The notes under the pieces were generated by a model. The model was not told the origin of the DNA, ran no database searches, and saw only the letters and a program-made list of their open reading frames with translations. A DNA stretch of 64,000 bases from Bacillus sp. ISL-45 (lineage in GTDB: Bacteria; Bacillota; Bacilli; Bacillales; Cytobacillaceae), in assembly GCF_018613195.1 (NCBI RefSeq), contig NZ_JAGGQQ010000011.1, positions 248,001 to 312,000 on the forward strand, given 5' to 3'. The position numbers and the translations under genes were made by a program. Shown here in pieces: positions 17,975 to 25,502 of the stretch; within the stretch, counting starts at the first letter, position 1; each line of letters opens with the position of its first letter.

Positions 17975-19153
17975 ATGGACATGCACGTTAAGCGCAATAT
18001 CTTTACTTTGCAAGGCTTTTATCTTTTTGTTTTTTTTGGCATAGGCAGTTTATTTCCTTTATTAAGTGTTTACTTAAGTGAAGTTGAAAATTTAAATGGA
18101 TATCAGATTGGGATCATCCTGTCCATTGGTCCAGTCATTATGATTTTCTTCCAGCCGTTTTGGGGAATGCTTGCTGACATGAAAAATGCCCATAATATGC
18201 TCCTGACTTTAACTACCTTGATAACAGGTGTTGCCGCTTTGGGTTATGTTTTCTTCGATGGATTTATTTCGTTCTTGATCATCGCAACGCTCCTCGCGAT
18301 TTTTCAGAGTGCAATCATACCTTTATCAGACAGTATTTCCTTGAAGTACACTAGCAAAGCAGGAGTCAATTATGGAAATGTCCGATTATTTGGTTCACTG
18401 GGATTCGGACTGGCGGTTTTTGTAATGGGCCGGTTGTCCGAGTGGAACCCACAAGTGATATTTTACGCTTTTTTCCTGACATTATTGATCTCGGCATCTT
18501 TTTCATTGAAAATGCCCAAAGAACCTTCAGGACGGCCAATAGGGCTATTTGCAGGCATGAAGGATTTAATGCAGATGAAGAAGTTTCTAATTTTCCTTGG
18601 AGTCACATTCATGATTTTCGGTCCTAATTTGGCCAATAACTTTTACTTCAGTCTGTTTGTGGAGGACCGTGGCGGCACTTATACTGGGATTGGTATCGCC
18701 TTTCTTATTGCAGTGTTATCTGAAATTCCATTTATGAGGGCTGCAGGAAGCTGGATTCGTAAATTAGGGCTGCTTCAGGTCGCTTTTATTGCAGCGATCG
18801 TTTCATTAATTCGATGGATTTTCTATTTTACAGAACCTTCTTTATCTCTTGTTTACGCCTCAGCTATTATCCAGGGCTTTTCTCTTGGATTGTTCATTCC
18901 TGCAGGTTTGCAGTATATTCGGGATATTACTCCCCTGCATATTACTGCAACGGCAGTAACGATATACTCGGCAGTCGGCAACGGATTAGGCAACTGGTTT
19001 TTCACATTCTTCGGCGGCATCATTTTTGAAGAATTCAGTATTTATGGGGTGTACTTATTTTTTGCTGCACTGACTTTAATGGGAGTTTTGCTGACAGTCT
19101 GGTTAATAAAGGATGAAAAAAGAGGTCATTCGAAACAGGTTGCTGCAAACTGA
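17975..19153 (+). CDS. MFS transporter, MFS_1-like (LacY/PPP-related) family
   Basis: A 392-residue permease with about twelve membrane helices. The GVNYGNVRLFGSLGFGLA segment in helix 4 and the ITATAVTIYSAVGNGLGNW segment in the C-terminal half match the MFS_1-like group, which includes 3-phenylpropionate and nucleoside/sugar-proton symporters. ACGGAGG lies six bases before the ATG. The substrate cannot be told from sequence. Closed by a terminator at 19178. Confidence 0.85.
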   Translation: MDMHVKRNIFTLQGFYLFVFFGIGSLFPLLSVYLSEVENLNGYQIGIILSIGPVIMIFFQPFWGMLADMKNAHNMLLTLTTLITGVAALGYVFFDGFISFLIIATLLAIFQSAIIPLSDSISLKYTSKAGVNYGNVRLFGSLGFGLAVFVMGRLSEWNPQVIFYAFFLTLLISASFSLKMPKEPSGRPIGLFAGMKDLMQMKKFLIFLGVTFMIFGPNLANNFYFSLFVEDRGGTYTGIGIAFLIAVLSEIPFMRAAGSWIRKLGLLQVAFIAAIVSLIRWIFYFTEPSLSLVYASAIIQGFSLGLFIPAGLQYIRDITPLHITATAVTIYSAVGNGLGNWFFTFFGGIIFEEFSIYGVYLFFAALTLMGVLLTVWLIKDEKRGHSKQVAAN

Positions 19154-19177
19154 AAATTTTGTTATAGAGTATTCCAG

Positions 19178-19219
19178 AAACCCTGTCCTTCCTTATAGAA
19201 GGGCAGGGTTTGTTTTTTG
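19178..19219 (+). terminator. Intrinsic terminator of the MFS gene
   Basis: AAACCCTG-T-CCTTC/GAAGG-G-CAGGGTTT stem followed by GTTTTTTG. Confidence 0.8.
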
Positions 19220-19299
19220 TTTCTATAAGTATTGAAAACAGAAGTATGGATTTAGGATTTATATCAAAAAATAATCTAAGTACGAAAGGAGGGACTTTC

Positions 19300-19503
19300 A
19301 TGAGAGAGAATAAAGGTAAAAGTAATGGGCTTGCAGGGCGGATGTATGATACATCGGATTATCATAAAAATGACGAACTTTCGCAAGGGCTTGCAATGAC
19401 ACATGAGCAGGCTAGTGACAGTTATGTAGAAGGGGAAGTCGGCGGAAAAATTGAGCGCTCATCCGGAGCTGAAGATGAACTGAACAACAGAGGTTATCAG
19501 TAA
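19300..19503 (+). CDS. YozQ-like (DUF4025) small protein
   Basis: A 67-residue acidic soluble protein with GLAGRMYDTSDYHKNDEL and GLAMTHEQASDSYVEGEV, the pattern of the YozQ/DUF4025 family in Bacillus. An AAAGGAGGG site precedes the ATG. Function unknown. A second small ORF follows 21 bp downstream, probably in the same transcript. Confidence 0.65.
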   Translation: MRENKGKSNGLAGRMYDTSDYHKNDELSQGLAMTHEQASDSYVEGEVGGKIERSSGAEDELNNRGYQ

Positions 19504-19524
19504 GCAGGAAACGAGGTGTCCTAA

Positions 19525-19683
19525 GTGTCGAATAAAGGTGAATTTCAATCCAATCGAGATCAATACAAAATGCCGGATGCGTTAAAACAAAAGAAGGATT
19601 TTGTCTATCGAGTTGGCTATACTTCAAGCACTGGCAATCAGACGAATAACGAAGAAGAACCGGTCAAGAGATCAGATCTGTAA
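19525..19683 (+). CDS. Small hypothetical protein
   Basis: A 52-residue hydrophilic protein (start GTG, GAGGTG site six bases upstream), containing DALKQKKDFVYRVGYTSS. It follows the YozQ-like gene closely and is closed by the terminator at 19689. I do not recognise the family. Confidence 0.55.
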   Translation: MSNKGEFQSNRDQYKMPDALKQKKDFVYRVGYTSSTGNQTNNEEEPVKRSDL

Positions 19684-19688
19684 ATCGT

Positions 19689-19719
19689 ACAGGCCCTTTT
19701 GGAAAAGGGCCTGTTTTTA
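19689..19719. terminator. Bidirectional terminator
   Basis: 12-bp stem ACAGGCCCTTTT/AAAAGGGCCTGT with a 2-nt loop; T5 on the + strand. It overlaps the stop codon of the convergent methyltransferase gene. Confidence 0.85.
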
Positions 19720-20748
19720 TCTGGGACGTGCGATGATCCCGTTATGGACTTTTATATAACCATGTCTTAAGATATCCAAACCATTCTCGTATAAATACAG
19801 CCCCATCTGCTCTACGGTCATCAGTTCCCTGTAAGTGTGGTTCATGACATCGGCCATGATTTCATAATACAGTTTGGATTTTAACTGAGCTCTTGGCGTG
19901 GTCATGATAATATATCCACCTGTTTTCAGGAACTTCTTATGCCAATCCACGACTTCGCTTTTTAATGTATCCGGGAAGTGCTCAAGCAACCCTACACTGA
20001 GAACGATATCAAATTCATGGCCAAAAGGAAGGTTGCGAATGTCTTCAACAATGTATTCAGTCTCAAAATCACTTTTATGATAGACTTTATTGCCTCCTGT
20101 TGAGGGATTTGTTCCGAGAAAGGGATAAGTGTCAGGAAAATCCCTAAACCTCGTATCCTTGCAGAAAGGATCATAATCCACAAACACAATGTCACCGCCT
20201 GGATACATGGCACTTAGCTGCATTGCTTCGTAACCTTCAGCGGCTCCCAGGAAGAGGATTCTTGGCTTTATTAAATCAAGTCCTTCGAACAATGCGCGTT
20301 TGCCCCTTGGGTCCCAGATGCCGTCCTCAATCCGGTGAGCGTAGTTCCACAGGTGGATTCTGATCAGTTCACCTAATGCAGACTTTGTTTCATTCAGTTT
20401 GAAACCCTTTAAGCTCTCCATGAAATTTTGTTTCGAATTGTCCATTTCTGCAGGAACATCCTTAACAAACCACTCGTGAAACGATTTGTTGAACATTTGC
20501 CAGGAGGTGTGTGCGGGCAGACTTTGTTGATTGACTTGCTCCCATTCCTTTTTTTCCTGCGCAAAGGATGTTACCTCATATGGCCTTCCTGCATCTTTCC
20601 AGCGAAGCTGGCTCCAATCATTAACTGTATTCAATTTTACGAACTTATTGTATTCCTTTTCGGAAAAACTCCTGAGGTCCATTCTGTAGGAAGGCTGCAA
20701 GCGGGTTTCATTGAGTTTTATTGCAGGTTCAATTTCTAATTGAAGCAA
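19717..20748 (-). CDS. Class I SAM-dependent methyltransferase
   Basis: About 343 residues. The C-terminal half is a Rossmann-type methyltransferase domain with SAM motif ILFLGAAEGYEAMQL, an acidic loop VFVDYDPFCKD and the motif LSVGLLEHFPDTLKSEVV. The N-terminal 120 residues are helical and unassigned. An ATG at 20766 opens the frame but has no ribosome site; a TTG at 20748 has GGGGTGA five bases upstream and is preferred. Substrate unknown. Confidence 0.75.
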   Translation of the reverse strand: MLQLEIEPAIKLNETRLQPSYRMDLRSFSEKEYNKFVKLNTVNDWSQLRWKDAGRPYEVTSFAQEKKEWEQVNQQSLPAHTSWQMFNKSFHEWFVKDVPAEMDNSKQNFMESLKGFKLNETKSALGELIRIHLWNYAHRIEDGIWDPRGKRALFEGLDLIKPRILFLGAAEGYEAMQLSAMYPGGDIVFVDYDPFCKDTRFRDFPDTYPFLGTNPSTGGNKVYHKSDFETEYIVEDIRNLPFGHEFDIVLSVGLLEHFPDTLKSEVVDWHKKFLKTGGYIIMTTPRAQLKSKLYYEIMADVMNHTYRELMTVEQMGLYLYENGLDILRHGYIKVHNGIIARPR

Positions 20749-20828
20749 TACAGTCACCCCAAACATTTTTATTGCTTACTAAATTCGAGTAAAGAAAGGT
20801 AAAACCCTTTAAATTTCTAAAAATTACA

Positions 20829-20858
20829 AAAAAGCACACCCTTTATGGATGTGCTTTT
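20829..20858. terminator. Terminator-like hairpin
   Basis: AAAAAGCACA ... TGTGCTTTT hairpin between the methyltransferase promoter and the small gene at 20881; on the reverse strand it ends the 20881-21000 gene. Confidence 0.65.
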
Positions 20859-20880
20859 AGAGGAAAGAGGATTTGCTCAT

Positions 20881-21000
20881 TTAAAGCTTTCCGCGTCGTA
20901 TCACTTTGTTGGGGGTAAGGGTGCCTTTCTTTAGGTAGACAAATCCTCCTTCGAGTGCAGAGCCAATGACGAGCTTAGAAGATGCTGTTAAAACCCTCAT
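20881..21000 (-). CDS. Small hypothetical protein
   Basis: A 39-residue basic protein (MRVLTASSKLVIGSALEG at the N terminus, VIRRGKL at the end). GGAGGG lies six bases before the chosen ATG; a second in-frame ATG is too close to the site. I do not recognise it. Confidence 0.5.
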   Translation of the reverse strand: MRVLTASSKLVIGSALEGGFVYLKKGTLTPNKVIRRGKL

Positions 21001-21085
21001 CTTCATCCCTCCTAATTGGAATTGGCTTGCGTAATTGAATTTACCCGTATGAAAAGCTGTTAAAACCTTATAAAAAGGGTGATGG

Positions 21086-21334
21086 CTAAGAATGATACGG
21101 ATCCACTGCATCAAAATATGCATTTTCGGCCGCCTCTTGAGTAGCAAAGAGTGCATCATCATCTTCAATTACATGCAAGGTATCATTCAGGAACAGGGCG
21201 AACGCGTTAGGATCTTTAGGATGCTGGACAATTTCACCTGCTTTAATGTTAGATACAGATGGTACATGCGGGTTACGGTAGATAACGAAAACTTCATCAC
21301 CAAACTTCAAATTTTTCGGATCGATTAAATCCAA
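21086..21334 (-). CDS. splA: SplA-like transcriptional regulator
   Basis: An 82-residue protein with FGDEVFVIYRNPHVPSV, IVQHPKDPNAFALFLN and EDDDALFATQEAAENAY, the pattern of SplA, the negative regulator of the spore photoproduct lyase operon splAB in Bacillus. It starts at TTG with AAGGGG seven bases upstream. No splB follows, so it is a stand-alone copy. Assignment rests on remembered family motifs. Confidence 0.6.
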   Translation of the reverse strand: MDLIDPKNLKFGDEVFVIYRNPHVPSVSNIKAGEIVQHPKDPNAFALFLNDTLHVIEDDDALFATQEAAENAYFDAVDPYHS

Positions 21335-21472
21335 TTGAATACCCCTTTCGATGAGTCTTATAAGTGGTTATGCTTACCTTATTCAAAATTCGGTTTTATC
21401 CAGAACCGAGGGTTTTATGAACCGTAAAAATCTTGATATTGCAGGGACTATAGTTTAAATAAGTTAGGCAAG

Positions 21473-21643
21473 CTATAAATTTTCATTTTGCTGTTTTATT
21501 TCATCGCCCGTCAGAATGATATTTCCCGCTTCAAAATCTCTGTGCTCGTCAACTGATCCGCCGGGTACATACCGTTGATTTGGAGTATATGTCGAGCTGA
21601 GTAAATCTTTATCCCTTTTTAAATCATCTTTATGAATGTCCAT
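21473..21643 (-). CDS. Small hypothetical protein
   Basis: A 56-residue hydrophilic protein (MDIHKDDLKRDKDLLSS start). A strong GGGGGTGA site precedes the ATG. It includes TPNQRYVPGGSVDEH and DFEAGNIILTGDEI. Family not recognised; the size and composition resemble small sporulation proteins. Confidence 0.55.
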   Translation of the reverse strand: MDIHKDDLKRDKDLLSSTYTPNQRYVPGGSVDEHRDFEAGNIILTGDEIKQQNENL

Positions 21644-21770
21644 TTTCTCACCCCCTGATAAGGGTAGTTTTTGTATTGAGAGTGAGGATATACTGGGAAT
21701 TTAATTGAGTGATAATTATTGGAAAGGACACTAATCTGTCACAAATGAAAGGGTTTACATTTGGATATGG

Positions 21771-21779
21771 TGGTATAAT
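21771..21779 (+). promoter_or_regulatory. Extended -10 promoter before the 593-bp element
   Basis: TGGTATAAT is a perfect extended -10. A TTTACA lies 14 bp upstream, shorter than usual. Transcription from about 21786 would run through the element to the terminator at 22396. Confidence 0.5.
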
Positions 21780-21800
21780 AAAAGTGTAGAAAGAAAGTGA

Positions 21801-22393
21801 TTAACATCTTAGGAGGCTCAACCAATTGTGTTCGTTCCGTAGTGAACGAAAAGTGGTTATTCCTAAAGTGTTTGAAGCTGATCTTCAAAAGTCAGCATCA
21901 CCAGCTAAAGGGAAAAGGACCTGTTCACGAAGTTAACCTAAAGAAAGTTCTTGACCTTCCGATGGTTCAATTCAAAAGGGAAAAAGCAAGAGTCCAGCCT
22001 ATTAGTAAATGTACGTTGGAAAGAAGCTTTTTACCAACAGAGTATCAATAGATACTTGGAAAGGTGCCAGCGTATTAGGAAGTCAACAAATTTCAGGTGA
22101 AACAGTCGTAGTAGAATATTTCCTTCATAGTAGCTGCCATTCAAATGGAGTGGTCAGTTGGGATGCATGACCTAATTGGAGAAAAGACGCAAACACACTA
22201 GCGAATAATGAGTCTCTCGGTGATTATACCGAAAAATGTGTTTGTAAAGGGACGTCATAAAACAGGGAAACCTTTTTTAAAAGACACCCTTAATGCGGAA
22301 CAAGCACTCATCGGCTATAGTAAGAGGATCATACAACTCAATAGTTCCAAAAATGTTTTGGGCTGATGCTGGTTGGGTCTCCTAAGATGTTAA
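21801..22393. mobile_element. 593-bp element with 23-bp inverted terminal repeats
   Basis: The left end TTAACATCTTAGGAGGCTCA (continuing ACC to 21823) and the right end (22371-22393) are inverted copies over 23 bp with two mismatches. Both ends carry TTAA, which could be a 4-bp target duplication or part of the repeat. The interior has no intact gene but several broken frames that read like protein. Size and structure suggest a MITE-like element or a passenger remnant; a large structured RNA closed by the end repeats is the alternative, since a promoter precedes it and a terminator follows. Confidence 0.45.
21842..22366 (+). pseudogene. Decayed coding sequence inside the 593-bp element
   Basis: Three protein-like stretches lie in different frames: VHEVNLKKVLDLPMVQFKRE (frame ending at 22051), VSIDTWKGASVLGSQQISGE (22009 to a TGA at 22168, reading on to 22260), and KGRHKTGKPFLKDTLNAEQA (to a TGA at 22364). 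Together they look like one protein of roughly 180-190 residues broken by at least two frameshifts and one stop. I do not recognise the family. Confidence 0.4.
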
Positions 22394-22395
22394 AG

Positions 22396-22422
22396 AAGAA
22401 GCTCGATATGAGCTTCTTTTTT
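22396..22422 (+). terminator. Intrinsic terminator beside the element
   Basis: AAGAAGCTC/GAGCTTCTT stem, 5-nt loop, then TTTTTTC. Confidence 0.8.
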
Positions 22423-22448
22423 CTTTGCAGTCCTTTCTGGATTATATA

Positions 22449-22481
22449 AAAAGGCACCTTTCAGCTTTGAAGGTGCCTTTT
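22449..22481 (-). terminator. Terminator of the YhfH-like gene
   Basis: AAAAGGCACCTT/AAGGTGCCTTTT 12-bp stem; on the reverse strand it directly follows the small zinc-ribbon gene. Confidence 0.75.
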
Positions 22482-22485
22482 CATA

Positions 22486-22617
22486 TTACTCCTCTTTTTT
22501 CGATAAACAACGGTCGCATTCCATTAAATATGATTCTGCTTGTTCCTGCATTCCCTCACCACATTCAGGGCACACCTTCTTTGGTAACTTACGAAAAAAC
22601 TCAACCGGACTCATCAT
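22486..22617 (-). CDS. YhfH-like small zinc-ribbon protein
   Basis: A 43-residue protein starting MMSPVEFFRKLPKKVCPECG and containing a second pair, CDRC: a Cys-x2-Cys ... Cys-x2-Cys zinc ribbon. The N-terminal VEFF-LP-K-C pattern is that of the YhfH family in Bacillus. GGAGGGG precedes the ATG. Function unknown. Confidence 0.7.
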   Translation of the reverse strand: MMSPVEFFRKLPKKVCPECGEGMQEQAESYLMECDRCLSKKEE

Positions 22618-22955
22618 ATAAAACCCCTCCTTTTATAGTACAATTTATGTTTTACTTAACCTGTTATAGTACAGTATAAACATAATTTGAAAAATTGTGT
22701 AGCCTTTTTTTGAAAAAACTAAAAAATAGGTGTTTGTTCATATAATCAAATGGGGGTATTGGTTAATAAAAGGCAAATCAAATATTTATTTGGAATTCTG
22801 CACCATAAGCAATCACAGAAGAGGCTTTTTTCCAAAATTCAAGAGTCAATAGATAAAAGTGACAAAGTTATTACATTTTATTTAATAAATCCTTTTATTC
22901 TTTTCTGATTTAACATACAATCGAAATGAAACTTTAAATGGGGAATGATGCCTAA
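22618..22955. other. Intergenic region with one doubtful small ORF
   Basis: About 340 bp before the kinase gene. An ATG frame at 22750-22908 (52 residues, starting MGVLVNKRQIKYLFG) has no convincing ribosome site unless a TTG at 22759 is used after GGGGGT. I see no RNA or terminator. Confidence 0.3.
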
Positions 22956-25115
22956 ATGGATAATCCGGAATTATCCTTCAATCCAATACTGCTGCTAGTA
23001 GCCATTTTATTGACAGTCATGTCATCTTATACAGCACTCGATTTATTCAGTCTGATCAAGTCTTCCGATCGAAATAAACGATTTCTGTTTTTAGGCGGGA
23101 CATTTTCGCTTGGTATAGGGATTTGGGTTATGAACTTCTTTGGAATGCTTGCTCTGAATCTCAATGGCACGGTCTCTTACCGTATTTCAATAACAGTCTT
23201 ATCGATTATCCTGGTTATTTCTTTCACAGCAATGGCGTTCTATACAATGACTGGAAAGACAATAAACAAGATCAATTTGATTGCAGGAAGTTTGTTCATG
23301 ATGCTTGCAGTCCTGGTTGTCCATATCCTGGGAATGTACTCAATGAAATTAGATTTTAGTTATGAGCCTTCCATTTTACTGATTGCCCTCCTTCTTGTAT
23401 TTGGGTCATTCTATTTTTCCTTTTGGATGCTTTTCTTTTCGAAAAGCTTCACTCAAGGAGATCATGGATGGATTAAACCATTAAGCGCTCTTGTCGTTAC
23501 TGCTGCAATTGTTGAAGGTCATTTTCTTCTAACAAGGGCTTCCTCAATTAATATGAGGGACGGGGTAGTAGAACAGACCGGGATCCCAGAGTCGTTAATC
23601 AGTTATTTAATTGTTTTTATCTCTGTGCTCATCCTTGCTGGTCTAATCGGTTCAAGTGCGTTGATCAGCAAAAGGCTGGCAGTTTCTGATACAAACTTAA
23701 AAGATATTACGGATGCTCTTAATTCATCGGCGATTGTTGCCATTACAGACCCTAAAGGTAATATCACCTATGTTAATGAAAAGTTTATTGAGATTTCAGG
23801 TTACAGTGAAGGAGAACTATTAGGTCAAAATCACTCGATCTTGAATTCTGGACTTCATGCGAAGGAATTTTTTAAGGATATGTGGAAAATAATTGGTTCC
23901 GGTGAGGTATGGAAGGGTGAAATCCGGAATAAGAAGAAGGATGGTTCTTATTATTGGGTTGATACCACGATTGTTCCATTCTTGAATAGTAAAGGCAAGC
24001 CATATCAATATGTCTCGATTCGTTCAGATATAACTCAAAGGAAGCAGGCAGAGGCGAGCCTAAAAGAAACGCTGAAAGAGGTCAATGATATCAATTTTGC
24101 CCTCGACCAATCCTCTATTGTTGCTTTTACTGACGAAAAGGGGATTATCAAAAGTGTGAATGATAAATTCTGTGAGATCTCTAAATACACCAGGGGAGAA
24201 TTGATTGGTAATGACCACAGCATATTGAATTCAGGATTGCATTCCAAAGAGTTCTTTAAAAACCTGTGGAAAACCATTGGATCTGGTCAGGTTTGGAAAG
24301 GCGATATCCGAAACAGGGCAAAAGATGGTTCATTTTACTGGGTGGCTACCACCATTGTTCCTTTTTTAAAAGAGAATGGGAAGCCATATCAGTACCTTGC
24401 AATACGTAATGATATCACAGAGAAGAAAAAATCTGAGGAAATGCTTCACCGCCAGGATAAGCTTGCTGCTGTTGGCCAGCTCGCGGCTGGTGTTGCCCAT
24501 GAAATCAGAAATCCGCTGACATCGATGAAAGGATATGCAGAATTCCTCCAGCTTGATGAAACAGACCCGCAACGCCAGGAGTTTATTGAAATCATCCTTG
24601 ACGAAATTGACAGAGTCAATAATATTGTTGAAGAGTTCATGGTACTTGCAAAACCTAAGGCTGTGGAGCTTGAGGAACATAATATCATACCGATTGTCCA
24701 AAATGTAGTTTCTATGCTGAAATTCGAAGCAAGAAAAAGGAATGTCAAACTGGATTTTGATGCTACCGAGGAAATTATCCAGATCGAATGTGATGAAAAC
24801 CGATTGAAGCAAGTATTCCTGAATTTTATAAAGAACGGAATCGAAGCAATGCCTGAAGGCGGAGATTTAAAAGTAAGAACTGAAATACAGGATGACAATG
24901 TCCTCATTTCCATCAAAGATACCGGTGTAGGAATTCCTCCAGAAACTTTGAAGAAGATTGGTGAGCCGTTTTATACCACCAAGAAAAATGGAAATGGACT
25001 CGGCTTGATGGTCAGCTTCAAGATCATTGAAAGCCACAATGGCAAGGTTTATATCGAAAGCGAGCAAAACAAAGGAACAACCTTCAAAATTATGCTCCCG
25101 GCAAAAACTGCATAG
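22956..25115 (+). CDS. Orphan sensor histidine kinase: MHYT-like membrane domain, two PAS, HisKA, HATPase
   Basis: A 719-residue kinase. Residues 1-230 form about seven membrane helices with the layout of the MHYT sensor domain, but the MHYT motifs are degenerate (MNFFGM, VHILGM, EGHFLL). Two tandem, nearly identical PAS domains follow (NITYVNEKFIEISGYS and its copy), then a HisKA box AAGVAHEIRNPLTS with phospho-acceptor His515, an N box (NFIKNGIEAMPEGG), G1 (DTGVGIP) and G2 (NGNGLGL). The kinase half resembles the sporulation kinases KinA/KinE that feed Spo0F. No response regulator is adjacent. ATG after GGGGA. Confidence 0.85.
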   Translation: MDNPELSFNPILLLVAILLTVMSSYTALDLFSLIKSSDRNKRFLFLGGTFSLGIGIWVMNFFGMLALNLNGTVSYRISITVLSIILVISFTAMAFYTMTGKTINKINLIAGSLFMMLAVLVVHILGMYSMKLDFSYEPSILLIALLLVFGSFYFSFWMLFFSKSFTQGDHGWIKPLSALVVTAAIVEGHFLLTRASSINMRDGVVEQTGIPESLISYLIVFISVLILAGLIGSSALISKRLAVSDTNLKDITDALNSSAIVAITDPKGNITYVNEKFIEISGYSEGELLGQNHSILNSGLHAKEFFKDMWKIIGSGEVWKGEIRNKKKDGSYYWVDTTIVPFLNSKGKPYQYVSIRSDITQRKQAEASLKETLKEVNDINFALDQSSIVAFTDEKGIIKSVNDKFCEISKYTRGELIGNDHSILNSGLHSKEFFKNLWKTIGSGQVWKGDIRNRAKDGSFYWVATTIVPFLKENGKPYQYLAIRNDITEKKKSEEMLHRQDKLAAVGQLAAGVAHEIRNPLTSMKGYAEFLQLDETDPQRQEFIEIILDEIDRVNNIVEEFMVLAKPKAVELEEHNIIPIVQNVVSMLKFEARKRNVKLDFDATEEIIQIECDENRLKQVFLNFIKNGIEAMPEGGDLKVRTEIQDDNVLISIKDTGVGIPPETLKKIGEPFYTTKKNGNGLGLMVSFKIIESHNGKVYIESEQNKGTTFKIMLPAKTA

Positions 25116-25127
25116 TGTTCATTACGA

Positions 25128-25163
25128 AAATAAGGCAGGAGTTAACTCCTGCCTTATTTTTTT
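25128..25163 (+). terminator. Intrinsic terminator of the kinase gene
   Basis: 15-bp perfect palindrome arms centred on AGTTAACT (AATAAGGCAGGAGTT and its complement) followed by T7. Confidence 0.9.
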
Positions 25164-25170
25164 ATAATTA

Positions 25171-25350
25171 AGCTGTTTTCGTAAAGGTTGTTGTTAAAAT
25201 CCTAAAGCCGATTTTAACGTAATATAAAGCCATTTGCAGGGCGGTATTAAATTTGCATGCTCTTCTCATAAAAGAGTCAACTTAGCGAAGAAAAATTGGT
25301 CATTCAACCCTATTTTGCAGTCAATAGCAACCAAGTTCGAGAAAAGAGCC
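25171..25350. repeat. MITE-like repeat, copy 1
   Basis: A 180-bp sequence that recurs at 41245-41419. Shared blocks include GCTGTTTTCGTAAAGGTTGT, CCTAAAGCCGATTTTAACGT and GAGAAAAGAGCC. The ends are imperfect inverted repeats (GGCTGTTTTC at the left of copy 2 against GGCTCTTTTC read from the right). No ORF is inside. Confidence 0.75.
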
Positions 25351-25395
25351 TATAATTAACAACTTCTTGTCTGATTAGCTAAATTTGTCGGTGAA

Positions 25396-25413
25396 TTGTC
25401 AGAAATATGACAA
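25396..25413. promoter_or_regulatory. Palindrome upstream of the selenocysteine-type formate dehydrogenase
   Basis: TTGTCAGAAATATGACAA, a perfect 6-bp inverted repeat with a 6-bp centre, lies 90 bp before the start. It matches Rex and Fnr consensus only partly (10 of 14 Rex positions), so the binding protein is open. Confidence 0.4.
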
Positions 25414-25502
25414 GAAATATGATGATTTTTTCACATTGCAACGATAATTTAGACTACTATGAAACTAAGGGGAATATTAAATAGAATGCCGGAGGGGAAG
25501 CT

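Noticed and set aside
22750-22908. 52-codon ORF before the kinase gene
   Set aside because: No convincing ribosome site for the ATG and no recognisable motif; kept only as a note in the gap description.
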